NCBI RefSeq assembly: GCF_049195245.1
Contig: NZ_JBMIRR010000022.1
Location: 62,001 to 126,000, forward strand
DNA from: Arenimonas sp049195245
Lineage (GTDB): Bacteria > Pseudomonadota > Gammaproteobacteria > Xanthomonadales > Xanthomonadaceae
Reading direction: 5' to 3'
Length of the DNA stretch: 64,000 bases
Shown here: positions 1-8,795 of the stretch, one piece after another
How positions within the stretch are numbered: position 1 is the first letter of the stretch
How the letters are laid out: each line of letters begins with the position of its first letter
The notes under the pieces: generated by a model
Told to the model about the DNA's origin: nothing
The model's database searches: none
What the model saw: only the letters and a program-made list of their open reading frames with translations
Translations under genes and position numbers: made by a program

Positions 1-425
1 CGGGCGACGACAGCCTGTTCGCGTTCTCCATGCACTCGGCGCGCAACTACCCGGCGGTGAAGCCGGCCTCCGATCTCGACGTGGCCTTGCCCGACGGCAC
101 CGGTGATGCCGACTACCTTGATGCGCTGGCGCGCCACCTGCCCGAAGCGATCGCACGTGCGCGCGCCGATGCGGTGGTTTACCTGGCCGGTGCGGATCCC
201 TACGCGGGCGATCGCCTCGGCCATCTGGCCCTGAGCAAGGCCGGACTGGCCGAACGCGACCGGCAGGTACTGGCCGCGTGTGGCCGGCACCGTCTGCCGG
301 TAGCCGTTTGCATGGCCGGCGGCTACGCGCCGCAGGTGGACGACATCGTGGACATCCATGAAGCGACGGTAAGGCTCGCGGCCGCCCACGCGCGAAGCCT
401 GGCGCGGCCTGCCGCGTCCGACTAA
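1..425 (+). CDS. Histone deacetylase-family protein, C-terminal part (truncated by window start)
   Basis: The reading frame is open from base 3 and lacks its start, so only the last 140 residues are seen. The visible part fits the C-terminal third of the bacterial HDAC / acetoin-utilisation (AcuC, HdaH-like) family: an SMHSARNYP stretch, a conserved YLAGADPYAGDRLG loop containing the zinc-ligand-type Asp, and a GGYAP segment that corresponds to the GGY catalytic loop. Such enzymes are zinc amidohydrolases that remove acyl groups from lysine or small amines. Substrate cannot be told from this fragment. It ends 32 bp before the sigma-factor gene. Confidence 0.85.
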   Translation, partial: GDDSLFAFSMHSARNYPAVKPASDLDVALPDGTGDADYLDALARHLPEAIARARADAVVYLAGADPYAGDRLGHLALSKAGLAERDRQVLAACGRHRLPVAVCMAGGYAPQVDDIVDIHEATVRLAAAHARSLARPAASD

Positions 426-457
426 ACCTTCCCGCGGCTCGCGGCATCCCAGTGGGT

Positions 458-1048
458 ATGCTGACGCTTGCCGTGACCCTGGATGCCGCCCACCCCAGCC
501 CCGCCACCCCGCGCGAGGAGGACCATGCCCTGGTCCGCGCCGCCGCGGGCGGCGACATGCGCGCCTTCGAAAGCCTTTATCGCAAGCATTCGCGGCGGGT
601 CTACGCGGTGCTGTGGCGCCTGTGTGGCCACGAGGGCCGGGCCGAGGACCTGGCCCAGGAGTCCTTCGTGCGCGCCTGGCAGGCGTTGCCCGCGTTCCGG
701 TTCGAAAGCGCGTTCTCGACCTGGCTGCACCGCCTGGCGGTCAACACTGCGCTGATGGAGCTGCGCTCGCGCAGTGGCGGCGAGGCCCTGGAAACCGACG
801 ATGCCGCGCTGGAATACCACGCCACGCCCGACAGCGCCGGCCAGCGTACCGCCCTGCGCCTGGACCTGGAGCGCGCCATCGCCACCCTGCCGCCGCGGGC
901 CCGCGCGGTGCTGGTGCTGCACGACATCGAAGGCTGGAAACACGAGGAGATCGCCACCGAACTGGGCATGGCGGTCGGAAGTTCCAAGGCGCAGCTGCAC
1001 CGCGCCCGCAACCTGCTGCGCACGCGGCTGGGAGAAGACCATGAGTGA
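458..1048 (+). CDS. ECF-type RNA polymerase sigma factor (sigma-70 family)
   Basis: 196 residues. Sigma region 2 spans roughly residues 25-100 (EDLAQESFVRAW core motif and WLHRLAVN), and region 4 spans about 135-190, with the LPPRARAVLVLHDIEGWKHE helix followed by an HTH. No region 3 is present, which is typical of ECF sigmas. An in-frame GTG at 452 is an alternative start and neither has a convincing Shine-Dalgarno sequence. The stop overlaps the next gene's ATG by 8 bp, so sigma factor and downstream membrane protein are translationally coupled, the usual sigma/anti-sigma arrangement. Its promoter targets cannot be read from the sequence. Confidence 0.9.
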   Translation: MLTLAVTLDAAHPSPATPREEDHALVRAAAGGDMRAFESLYRKHSRRVYAVLWRLCGHEGRAEDLAQESFVRAWQALPAFRFESAFSTWLHRLAVNTALMELRSRSGGEALETDDAALEYHATPDSAGQRTALRLDLERAIATLPPRARAVLVLHDIEGWKHEEIATELGMAVGSSKAQLHRARNLLRTRLGEDHE

Positions 1049-1499
1049 CAACGAACTGCGCTGGCAGCTGCGCCAGCTGCCGCGCGAAATCGATCCACCG
1101 CGCGACCTGTGGCCCGGCATCGAAAGCCGGCTGACGCGGGGGGTGCCGGCCCGCCCGTCTCGTCCCTGGCGGGGGTGGGCGGTCGCAGCCTCCCTCTGCC
1201 TGGCCGCCGGCCTGGCCTGGCAGCTGCGTGGCCCGGACGCGCCGCGCGCCGATCCGCAGGCCAGCGTGGTGCAACGCGAGGCCGAGGCGATGACCCGCGA
1301 GTACGAGGCCGCGCTGGGACAATTCGACGGCCTGCCGCTGCCGGCCCCGATCGAGCCGGCGCTGGCCACCCTGGACCGCAGTGCGGTCGAAATCCGCGCC
1401 GCGCTGGCGACCGATCCGCAGGCCACCTTCCTGCTCGACCAGCTGCGGCGCACCTATGCGCGCCGGCTGGACCTCACCCAGCGCGCGCTGACCGGCTGA
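1041..1499 (+). CDS. Small single-span membrane protein, probable anti-sigma factor
   Basis: 152 residues starting at an ATG that overlaps the sigma gene by 8 bp. A basic cytoplasmic N-terminal part (about residues 1-43) is followed by one membrane segment (about 45-61, WAVAASLCLAAGLAW) and a C-terminal periplasmic region predicted helical. No zinc-binding HxxxCxxC motif of ZAS-type anti-sigmas is visible. The anti-sigma role is therefore inferred from position and topology only. The next gene (DUF4097) starts 46 bp downstream and likely belongs to the same transcript. Confidence 0.6.
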   Translation: MSDNELRWQLRQLPREIDPPRDLWPGIESRLTRGVPARPSRPWRGWAVAASLCLAAGLAWQLRGPDAPRADPQASVVQREAEAMTREYEAALGQFDGLPLPAPIEPALATLDRSAVEIRAALATDPQATFLLDQLRRTYARRLDLTQRALTG

Positions 1500-1545
1500 T
1501 ACGCCGCCCGCCTTCCTACATATATATGGTGTCCTGGAGAATCCG

Positions 1546-2454
1546 ATGACCATCCGCCCCCTGTTCATTGCCGCCCTGCTGGCCACTGCGCCCGCCCTCG
1601 CGGCCACGCCGATCGACCAGACCCGCCCGCTCGCACCGACCGGCCAGGTCAGCGTCGACAACCTCAAGGGCCGTATCGTCGTGCGCGGCTGGGACCGCCC
1701 CGAGGTCAAGCTGACCGGCAGCCTGGGCGAGGGCGTCGAGAAGCTGGAGATCACCGGGGACGCCAATGACCTGCGCATCGTGGTTCGCTACCCCAAGCGC
1801 GGCGGGGGCTGGTTTGGATGGGGCGGCAATGATGGCGGCGCCGAGCCGACCCAGCTGGAGCTGCGGGTGCCGCGGGGCGCTTCGCTCAGCGTGGATTCGG
1901 TCAGCGCCGACGTCGAGGTCAGTGAGGTCGCCGGGCGCAAGCTGTCGGTCGATTCGGTCAGCGGCGATGTGCGTGCCAGGGCGGTCAAGCCCGGGGAAGC
2001 CAGTTTCGACAGCGTCAGCGGCGACCTGGACCTGGAGGTGGACAGCCGCAACGTGCGGGTGGATTCGATCAGCGGCGACATCGTGCTCAAGGGTCGCCTG
2101 ACCGGACAGATCAGCCTGGAAACCGTGTCCGGCGATGCGCTGGTGGTGGCCGGCATGGTCGACCGGCTGGCGCTGAGCACCGTGTCCGGCGACGGCCAGC
2201 TGACGGCGGGCATGACCGCCTCGGCCAGCATCTTGGCCGACTCGGTCAGCGGCGACCTGACCCTGGACCTGCCCGCCGACACCTCGGCCCGGCTTCGGGT
2301 AGAGACCTTCAGCGGCGGCATCAGCAGCCCGGTGGGCAAGGTCCGCACCGAGGAATACGGGCCGGGCAAACATCTCGATGCCCGCCTGGGCGAGGGGGGT
2401 GGGGACATCCGGCTGGAGTCCTTCTCCGGGGATGTGCGCATCCGATTGAATTAA
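1546..2454 (+). CDS. DUF4097-family exported repeat protein
   Basis: 302 residues with a signal peptide (cleavage near ALAA, residue 20). From residue about 113 to the end the protein is built of about nine short repeats whose core reads D/E-S/T-V/I/F-S-G-D (e.g. DSVSGD, DSISGD, ETVSGD, ESFSGD), each followed by an alternating hydrophobic strand. This fits a right-handed beta-helix, as expected for DUF4097. A GGAG ribosome site lies about 8 bp before the ATG. Family members are often paired with ECF sigma/anti-sigma genes, as here. A structural envelope role is inferred; no enzyme motif is seen. Confidence 0.8.
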   Translation: MTIRPLFIAALLATAPALAATPIDQTRPLAPTGQVSVDNLKGRIVVRGWDRPEVKLTGSLGEGVEKLEITGDANDLRIVVRYPKRGGGWFGWGGNDGGAEPTQLELRVPRGASLSVDSVSADVEVSEVAGRKLSVDSVSGDVRARAVKPGEASFDSVSGDLDLEVDSRNVRVDSISGDIVLKGRLTGQISLETVSGDALVVAGMVDRLALSTVSGDGQLTAGMTASASILADSVSGDLTLDLPADTSARLRVETFSGGISSPVGKVRTEEYGPGKHLDARLGEGGGDIRLESFSGDVRIRLN

Positions 2455-2480
2455 ATTATTGATTTTAAAGGATTTGCTGC

Positions 2481-2516
2481 GCCCGGCCCGGCATCCCCGG
2501 CCGGGCGTCTCCTTTG
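2481..2516 (+). terminator. Rho-independent terminator after DUF4097 gene
   Basis: GCCCGGCC (2481-2488) pairs with GGCCGGGC (2499-2506) around a 10-nt loop and is followed by a pyrimidine-rich TCTCCTTT stretch. It lies 26 bp after the stop codon and separates the sigma operon from the TonB receptor gene. Confidence 0.6.
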
Positions 2517-2560
2517 CGGGCCGTCACAAAACCATGTTTACGGGGTTTTAACCCCATTTG

Positions 2561-2588
2561 CGGAGCGTAAAGATTGCGTTATGCTCCG
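2561..2588. promoter_or_regulatory. Inverted repeat in the leader region of the TonB-dependent receptor gene
   Basis: CGGAGCGTAA (2561-2570) and TTATGCTCCG (2579-2588) form a 10-bp inverted repeat with one G:T pair and an 8-nt spacer. A second short hairpin, GGGGT/ACCCC, sits just upstream at 2542-2555. Both lie in the 226-bp gap before the receptor ATG (2681). They could be a dyad operator overlapping the promoter or a structured 5' leader; which one is not decidable by eye. Confidence 0.4.
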
Positions 2589-2680
2589 GCAGGCCAAGGT
2601 GGCTGTCATCCTGACTTCCGCCCTTAGGCTTTGTCCCGAACTCTAGAGTCACCATCACTCTGACGTTGGAGAGAGAGTAA

Positions 2681-5254
2681 ATGTCTAATTTCAACCAGCT
2701 GTCCGGCGCGATCCGTTTCGCGCTCCTCGCCGGCGCCGCTTCCGCCTTCGTGACGCTTCCCGCGTTCGCGCAGGAAACCACGGAAGATGACGCCGCCACC
2801 CTCGACGTCGTCGAGGTCACCGGTTCCCGCCTGAAGCGTGCCGAGATCGAGGGCGCCGTTCCGGTCGTCGTGATCGACCGCGCCCAGATCGATGCCAGCG
2901 GCGACGTGTCTGTCGCTGACGTCCTGCGTGACTCGACCTTCGCGTCCTTCGGCAACTTCAAGCCGCAGTCCGGCAGCTCGGCCCAGTCCCTGGCCAGCAT
3001 CGACCTGCGTGGTGTCGGTTCGGGTCGTACCCTGGTGCTGATCGACGGCCGCCGCGCCCCGACCAACCCGATGTCCGCCTCGTCCGGTTCGGACCTCAAT
3101 GCCATCCCGCTCGCCGCGGTTGAGCGCATCGAGATCCTGTCCGACGGCGCCTCGGCCGTGTACGGCTCCGACGCGATCGGCGGCGTGGTCAACATCATCA
3201 CCCGCAAGGACTTCAACGGCGCCGAGCTGCGTTACGGCATCGGCTCGACCGCCATCACCGGCGGCGACACCGAAGAAATGTCCGTCGTGTTCGGCTCGTC
3301 CAGCGACCGCACCCGCCTGATCGGCGGCGCGTCCACCAACAAGCGCGGCATGGTCTTCACCCGCGACCAGATCGGTGGCGGCACCCGCGGCGTTTCGACC
3401 TTCGGCAACAACTACTACAACTGGAACACCCGTACCATCCAGGGCGTCCCGGGCTTCTCCTGCGACGAGGGTGCGTTCTACCGCCTCGCCAACGGCCTGT
3501 GCTCGTTCGACTTCAACTCCGTTGCCGCCAACGAAGCCAAGGTCACCAACCGTTCCGTGTTCCTGCGCGGTGATCACCAGATCAACGACAACTGGAGCGT
3601 CTACGCCGCCGCCAACACCACCAAGGTCGAGACCTTCGGTCGTTACGCGCCGGGCCCGGGCGTCCTGGTCGTCGCTGACGGCACCCCGAGCGACATCAAC
3701 AACGGCGTCGTCTGCGGCGCGGCTTGCGTCGGCGACGGTCTGCCGACGTACTTCTTCCACCGCTTCGCCGCCGCCGGCAACCGCGACAACTTCACCGATG
3801 CCACCAACAGCGACTTCCTGGTCGGTTTCCAGGGCCAGCTGACGGACACCATCGGCGTTGATTTCGGCGCCCGCCGCACCGACTACAAGTACATCGAACT
3901 GGGCCGCGGCTACGTCGTGACCGCGCTGGCCGCTGCCGCTGCCAACAACGGTTCCTACAGCCTGCTCGATCCGTTCGGTGCCGATCCGTCGGTGCTGGCC
4001 GGCATCCAGGCCACCATCAACCGCGAGTCGAGCTGGGTGACCGATGAGGTCTACGGCCTGTTCAACTTCGACGTGTTCGAGATGGGCGGTGGTACCTCCA
4101 ACGCCGTCGTCGGCGCCGAGTACCGCGAAGACACCCTGATCGACCAGTACGACTCCCTGTCGGAAGCCACCGACGAGTTCGGCAACCCGGCCGTCATCGG
4201 CTCGGCTGGCAACTCCTCGGGCGGTTCGCGCGATGCGAAGGCCGTGTACTTCGAGTGGCTGCTGCCGTTCACCAGCACCTTCGACATCACCCTGGCCGGC
4301 CGTTGGGACAGCTACAGCGACTACGGCAGCGACATCTCGCCGAAGGTCGCCCTGCGCTGGCAGCCGATCGACACGCTGACCTTCCGTGGTTCGTACGGCC
4401 AGGGCTTCCGTGCCCCGGGCCTGGACATCCTCACCCAGAAGACCACCTTCTCGGCCGAGCCTGTCAACGACCCGCAGTCCTGCGTGGCCCTCGGCCAGCC
4501 GTCGACCTGCCAGCTGCAGGTGGATACGTTCTTCGCCGCCAACCCGGACCTGGACTCGGAAAACTCGACCCAGTACAGCGTTGGCGTGGTCTGGGATCCG
4601 CTTGAGTGGCTCGACATCTCGGTCGACTACTACAACATCGAAGTCGAGAACTCGATCTCGCAGATCGGTGCCCAGGACGTCATCAACTCCGACCTGGATC
4701 CGGCCACCTTCGGTCCGATTCCTCCGGGCCTGAGCATCACCCGTCGCGCCAACGGCGCCATCGACGAAATCGTCGGCGGCTTCGCCAACCAGGGCACGGT
4801 CACCACGCGCGGTATCGACACCCGCATCAACACCAACTTCGACTTCGGCAACATGGGCGAGCTCAACAGCCAGCTCAGCGTTTCCTACGTGCTCGAGTAT
4901 GAAGTGGATGACGAGCGTGGTTCGGTGATCGACTTCGCTGGCCGCGTTGGCCAGCCGGACCTGCGTGCGACCTTCCTCAACAGCTGGACCTACGGTGACT
5001 TCACCGTGGGCTGGAACGTCAACTACATCGACGGCCAGCAGCAGCCGAACGGCGGCACGTCGGTCGGCGGCTACGCCACCAACGACCTGCAGCTGTCCTG
5101 GAAGGCGCCGTGGAACGGCACCATCGCCATCGGCGCCACCAACGTGGGTGATCGTTACCCGGAGCTCGTCGCGTTTGACGGCCGTCCGTGGAACTTCTAC
5201 CTGTACGACGCCTACGGCCGCACCACCTACCTCCGTTACACCCAGACCTTCTAA
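2681..5254 (+). CDS. TonB-dependent outer-membrane receptor
   Basis: 857 residues, preceded by a GGAGAGAGAG ribosome site. There is a long signal peptide cleaved after AFA (about residue 29), a TonB-box-like stretch (LDVVEVTGSRL, about 42-52), a plug domain (about 55-175, including DLRGVGSGRTLVLIDGRR and the YGSDAIGGVVNIITR signature), and a C-terminal 22-strand barrel ending in the aromatic TQTF. It imports a large ligand, possibly a peptide, siderophore or oligosaccharide, using TonB-ExbBD energy; the ligand is unknown. It is adjacent to the methyltransferase and the sulfotransferase/oxygenase group, which may be functionally linked. Confidence 0.93.
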   Translation: MSNFNQLSGAIRFALLAGAASAFVTLPAFAQETTEDDAATLDVVEVTGSRLKRAEIEGAVPVVVIDRAQIDASGDVSVADVLRDSTFASFGNFKPQSGSSAQSLASIDLRGVGSGRTLVLIDGRRAPTNPMSASSGSDLNAIPLAAVERIEILSDGASAVYGSDAIGGVVNIITRKDFNGAELRYGIGSTAITGGDTEEMSVVFGSSSDRTRLIGGASTNKRGMVFTRDQIGGGTRGVSTFGNNYYNWNTRTIQGVPGFSCDEGAFYRLANGLCSFDFNSVAANEAKVTNRSVFLRGDHQINDNWSVYAAANTTKVETFGRYAPGPGVLVVADGTPSDINNGVVCGAACVGDGLPTYFFHRFAAAGNRDNFTDATNSDFLVGFQGQLTDTIGVDFGARRTDYKYIELGRGYVVTALAAAAANNGSYSLLDPFGADPSVLAGIQATINRESSWVTDEVYGLFNFDVFEMGGGTSNAVVGAEYREDTLIDQYDSLSEATDEFGNPAVIGSAGNSSGGSRDAKAVYFEWLLPFTSTFDITLAGRWDSYSDYGSDISPKVALRWQPIDTLTFRGSYGQGFRAPGLDILTQKTTFSAEPVNDPQSCVALGQPSTCQLQVDTFFAANPDLDSENSTQYSVGVVWDPLEWLDISVDYYNIEVENSISQIGAQDVINSDLDPATFGPIPPGLSITRRANGAIDEIVGGFANQGTVTTRGIDTRINTNFDFGNMGELNSQLSVSYVLEYEVDDERGSVIDFAGRVGQPDLRATFLNSWTYGDFTVGWNVNYIDGQQQPNGGTSVGGYATNDLQLSWKAPWNGTIAIGATNVGDRYPELVAFDGRPWNFYLYDAYGRTTYLRYTQTF

Positions 5255-5280
5255 GATCTGGCGTCAACGGTTGGTTTCGG

Positions 5281-5311
5281 AGGGCCCCCGCAAGGGGGCC
5301 CTTCTTTTTTT
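5281..5311 (+). terminator. Strong Rho-independent terminator after the TonB receptor gene
   Basis: AGGGCCCCC (5281-5289), loop GCAA and GGGGGCCCT (5294-5302) form a perfect 9-bp stem followed by TTCTTTTTTT. It is the clearest intrinsic terminator in the window. Confidence 0.93.
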
Positions 5312-5337
5312 GCGGCATGGCCGGGACAATGCCCGGC

Positions 5338-6315
5338 ATGAGCCCCCCTGACGACTCCGCCCGCCGGACCGCCTGGTCCGAGTACTGGGCCACCGGTGGC
5401 CTGCATTCCTGCGTCGGCAGCTTCGACAGCGACTACTCCGGCGCCATCGGCCAGTTCTGGCAGCGCGTTTTCGGCGAACTGCCCGCCGGCGCGCGGCAGA
5501 TACTGGACCTGGCCACGGGCAACGGCGCCCTGCCGCGATTGGCCTGGCAACGGCTGGGTGGCGAGCCTGGGCTGTCGGTGGATGCCGTGGACCTGGCGAC
5601 GGTGGCCCCCACCTGGGTGCCCGAAGCCGCGAGGAAGCTGCTGCGCTTCCACTCCGGCGTGTCCATGGAGCGGCTGCCCTTCGCCGACGCCAGCTTCGAC
5701 CTGGTGACCAGCCAATACGGCTTCGAATACGCACAACGCGGGCCCGCCGGCGCCGAAGCCCTGCGCGTGCTCAAACCCACGGGCCGGCTGGCGCTGGTGA
5801 TGCACCATGCCGAGTCTGTGCTGGTGCGTGTGGGTCGCAGCGAGCTTTCGCACCAGCAGGCGCTGCTGGCCCCGGATGGCCTGCTGTCGGCGCTGGGCGC
5901 GGTGGCGCCGTGGTTCTCGCGCGCACGCGCGGGCGAGGACCTGTCTGGCAACGCGGACGCCTCGGCAGCGCGTGCGGCCTACAACGCCGCCGCCCGCCGC
6001 GTGCAGCAGCGGGCCGCCACGCAGTCCGCGCCTGACCTGCTGCTGGAAGCGCTGGCGTGGGCGCAGGGCGTGCTGGCCCGCATCGGCACCGACCCGGCGC
6101 CCGCAGGGGCGGCAATTGACGCGTATCGGGCCACCCTGGCCGCCGCGGGCTTGCGCACGGCCGAGCTGATCGGACATGCGCTTGACGCCCACGAGGCCGA
6201 AGCCCTGGTCCTGGCGCTGAAGACCCAGCGGCCCGGGTCCGACATCCACTGCCAGCCCTTGCAGCAGGCCGAGGGCGTGCTGGGTTGGGCGCTGGAGTTG
6301 CGGCCTAGGGCGTAA
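5338..6315 (+). CDS. Class I SAM-dependent methyltransferase
   Basis: 325 residues. The SAM-binding motif I is ILDLATGNGAL (about residues 55-65), followed by an acidic post-I strand (VDAVDLAT) and a motif II/III region (LPFADASFDLVTSQYGFEY). The long C-terminal part, rich in Ala and Leu, would confer substrate specificity. The start was chosen at 5338 because the frame upstream runs through the terminator; in-frame ATGs at 5317 and 5329 are possible. The 3' end overlaps the convergent sulfotransferase gene by 11 bp. Substrate unknown. Confidence 0.8.
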   Translation: MSPPDDSARRTAWSEYWATGGLHSCVGSFDSDYSGAIGQFWQRVFGELPAGARQILDLATGNGALPRLAWQRLGGEPGLSVDAVDLATVAPTWVPEAARKLLRFHSGVSMERLPFADASFDLVTSQYGFEYAQRGPAGAEALRVLKPTGRLALVMHHAESVLVRVGRSELSHQQALLAPDGLLSALGAVAPWFSRARAGEDLSGNADASAARAAYNAAARRVQQRAATQSAPDLLLEALAWAQGVLARIGTDPAPAGAAIDAYRATLAAAGLRTAELIGHALDAHEAEALVLALKTQRPGSDIHCQPLQQAEGVLGWALELRPRA

Positions 6316-7990
6316 GCGCGGCGCCCGCGGGTCCTAGCGCGGACAGCAGCGGGTCCAGCGCGAACTGATAGTTGCGCCACCGGCCCACCGATCGGGTGTG
6401 CACCGGCTGGCGTACCTGCCAGCGACTGGGGGTCTGCACACCGCGCTGGCTGCGGTGGAAGTCCAGGCACGCCGGGTCCCAGTCAAGGCCGCAGAAGTCG
6501 AGCAGGCGGCGTGCCTGCGGCTCCAGGTCGGTCACCAGCGATTCGTAGGACAGCTGCAGGATCGGCAGCGGCAGCACCTGCTGCCAGTGGCGCATGGTCT
6601 TTTCCTGCAGGCGGATCCAGTGGCCGATGCCGTCCAGGCGGGTGGCGAAGCGTTCGCCCATCGCGAAGTTCTCGCCGTAGATCGAAATGGCGATGTCGCG
6701 CGGATCGCGGCGGCACCAGACCACGCGCGCGCGCGGGAAGAGCAGGGCGACCAGGCCGAGCTGGTGGTAATTGAGCGGCGACTTGTCCACCAGGCGAAGC
6801 ACCTGGCCGCCGGCGTCGCGCGAGGCCGCCTGCAGGTAACGCTCGGCCGCACCGCTCAGGTCCTGCGGAAAGCTTTCCGGGATGTGCGGCCATGCGGCCG
6901 CGCGTGCGCTACGGCCCGGAAGGTGCCGTGACACCAGGGCCATGTCCGGCAGCTCGCCGGCCCCGTGTGCCCGGGGATGGGCGGCGATGATCTGTTCGGT
7001 GAGGGTGGTGCCGCTGCGGGGCATGCCGACCACGAACACCAGGCGATCATCGGCATGCGATGCGCCTGGAGGCGGATTCACGAAGGCCTGAGCGTTGAAA
7101 GCCGCCAGGCTGTTGTCGACCCGGCTCTCCAGGTCGGCAAGATCGTAGTCGCCGGCCTCGCGGCGACGAGCGGCATTGGCGGCATCCCAGCAGACCATGG
7201 CCTGGCGATGCTCACCGCGGCCGTCAAACACCTTGCCCAGCTCGTAGCCAAGCAGCGCCTGGTCGGCCGGCGGCAGCGAGCCCGAGAACAGCGCGGCCTG
7301 CGCTTCACCCACGCGCGCCGGCGCCGCCTGCGCGCGACGAAGGCCCAGAACGCCGGCCAGCGGGAAGGCCCAGCCGGGCCGGTGCGCCAAGGCGCGTTCG
7401 TAGGCCGCCTCGGCGGCATCGCGCTGGCCCAGGTCTTCTTCCGCCTGCCCCAAGGCCATCGCCAGCTCGGCGGAGGTGGGGTCTCGTGCGAGGGCGTCGA
7501 GGAAGCATTGGCGCGCCTCCGCGTGCCGCCCCAGTCGGCTCAGGGTTTCGCCCAGCTTGAGTACGATTTCCTGCTGCCCGGGCCGTGCCTGCGCCAGTGC
7601 CTGCCACAACGGCAGCGCATCGGCCGGGTAGCCGACGAGGAACTCCAGCCGAGCCAGCGCGTCCAGCGTGCCGGGATGGTCGGGTCGCAGGGCGTAGGCG
7701 CGGCGGAGGGCGGGCAACGCTTCCTCGTTGCGGCCCAGTCGCGCCAGGCTGATGCCCAGGAAGTGCCAGGCCGGGGCATACGTGGGATCAAGCTGCAGGC
7801 TGGCCTGCAGTTCCGCCACGGCCTCGCCCAGCTGTCCGAAATGCGCGTACAGGCAGCCCAGCTCGCAGCGCAGCGCGGCCGACTGCGGTTCGGCTTCGCA
7901 GGCGGCGCGCATGTGCTGCAGGGCCTGCGCAGCCTGGCCCTGCTGCACGGCCTGCAGCGCAAGCTGCTTGGAGTGTTGGGCGGACGCCAT
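6305..7990 (-). CDS. TPR-containing sulfotransferase
   Basis: 561 residues. Residues about 1-270 are tetratricopeptide repeats (A-F-x-D-P/A-x-R-P spaced by 34). The C-terminal half is a PAPS-dependent sulfotransferase: the 5'-phosphosulfate loop is FVVGMPRSGTTL (about 319-330) and the 3'-phosphate site is CRRDPRDIAIS (about 426-436), preceded by KSPLNY and LFPRARVVW. This layout resembles tyrosylprotein-sulfotransferase-like bacterial proteins; TPRs probably present a protein or peptide substrate. The start at 7990 is favoured because it has an AGG site; the frame extends further upstream across the divergent promoter. It is divergent to the 2OG oxygenase. A -10-like TACAAT lies at 8024-8019. 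Confidence 0.88.
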   Translation of the reverse strand: MASAQHSKQLALQAVQQGQAAQALQHMRAACEAEPQSAALRCELGCLYAHFGQLGEAVAELQASLQLDPTYAPAWHFLGISLARLGRNEEALPALRRAYALRPDHPGTLDALARLEFLVGYPADALPLWQALAQARPGQQEIVLKLGETLSRLGRHAEARQCFLDALARDPTSAELAMALGQAEEDLGQRDAAEAAYERALAHRPGWAFPLAGVLGLRRAQAAPARVGEAQAALFSGSLPPADQALLGYELGKVFDGRGEHRQAMVCWDAANAARRREAGDYDLADLESRVDNSLAAFNAQAFVNPPPGASHADDRLVFVVGMPRSGTTLTEQIIAAHPRAHGAGELPDMALVSRHLPGRSARAAAWPHIPESFPQDLSGAAERYLQAASRDAGGQVLRLVDKSPLNYHQLGLVALLFPRARVVWCRRDPRDIAISIYGENFAMGERFATRLDGIGHWIRLQEKTMRHWQQVLPLPILQLSYESLVTDLEPQARRLLDFCGLDWDPACLDFHRSQRGVQTPSRWQVRQPVHTRSVGRWRNYQFALDPLLSALGPAGAALTP

Positions 7991-8018
7991 CTGCAAAACC
8001 TGCGGCGGGAATGCCGGC

Positions 8019-8074
8019 ATTGTACCGGGCGCTCTGCCGAGGCCGACATCGCGCGCCGCCGGCGAGGCTAGAAT
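8019..8074. promoter_or_regulatory. Divergent promoter region between sulfotransferase and 2OG-oxygenase genes
   Basis: The 112-bp gap holds two -10-like hexamers facing opposite ways: TACAAT on the minus strand (8024-8019) ahead of the sulfotransferase, and TAGAAT on the plus strand (8069-8074) ahead of the oxygenase. Neither has a recognisable -35 box, so the call rests on -10 similarity and position. Confidence 0.4.
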
Positions 8075-8102
8075 GTGGCCCACTGCCCGCCGCGCGCCGC
8101 CC

Positions 8103-8795
8103 ATGATCAGCAACGAACTCGACATCGCGCCCTACCGCCAGCGCCTGGCCGAGACGGGCCGGGTGCAGATCCCCGGATTCCTGCAGGAAGACGCGGCTGA
8201 ACGCCTGGCCGACTGCCTGCGCCGCGAAGTGCCGTGGGTCACCGCCGAACGCACCTTGCCCGACAGCCCGCCCTGGACGCCGGAGGTGGCGCGCCAGCGC
8301 ATGCCCGCAGCCTATCGCCGCGCCGCGGCCGGCTTCCACTTCGTCTACGACCGCTACCTGCTGCTGGAGGCCGCGCAGGCCGGCCGCGATCCGCACCTGG
8401 TGCTGCACGCCGCGCTGCGCTTCTTCAACAGCCCCGAGTACCTCGACTTCATCCGCGACCTGACCGGCGACACCAGCCTGGCCATGGTCGGCGCGCAGGC
8501 CACCCGCTATCTGCCGGGCCAGTTCCTTTGCCTGCACGACGACCGCCACGAACAGGAGCAGCGCCGCTATGCCTATGTGCTCAATCTCTCGCGCCGCTGG
8601 CAGGCCGACTGGGGCGGGCTGCTGCACTTCGTGGACGAGGATGGCACGCCGCGCGACAGCTTCCTGCCGCGCTGGAATTCACTGAGTCTGTTCAAGGTGC
8701 CGGCAGGCCATCACGTTGGCGTGGTGGCGCCCTGGGCGCAGGAGCCGCGGCTGGCGATCACCGGCTGGTGGCACGCGCCGCCGCAGGCTGGCTAG
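8103..8795 (+). CDS. 2-oxoglutarate/Fe(II)-dependent oxygenase (prolyl-4-hydroxylase-like)
   Basis: 230 residues. The iron-binding triad is visible as H145-D-D147 (CLHDD) and a distal His at 203/204 (AGHHVGVV), with R216 (RLAIT) placed to bind 2-oxoglutarate. The region between forms the double-stranded beta-helix (YVLNLSRRW, WGGLLHFV). These soluble enzymes hydroxylate a protein or peptide side chain with release of succinate and CO2. The stop overlaps the convergent aspartyl-hydroxylase gene by 4 bp, and the divergent neighbour is the TPR sulfotransferase. The substrate is unknown; joint action with the neighbours is inferred from context. Confidence 0.87.
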   Translation: MISNELDIAPYRQRLAETGRVQIPGFLQEDAAERLADCLRREVPWVTAERTLPDSPPWTPEVARQRMPAAYRRAAAGFHFVYDRYLLLEAAQAGRDPHLVLHAALRFFNSPEYLDFIRDLTGDTSLAMVGAQATRYLPGQFLCLHDDRHEQEQRRYAYVLNLSRRWQADWGGLLHFVDEDGTPRDSFLPRWNSLSLFKVPAGHHVGVVAPWAQEPRLAITGWWHAPPQAG

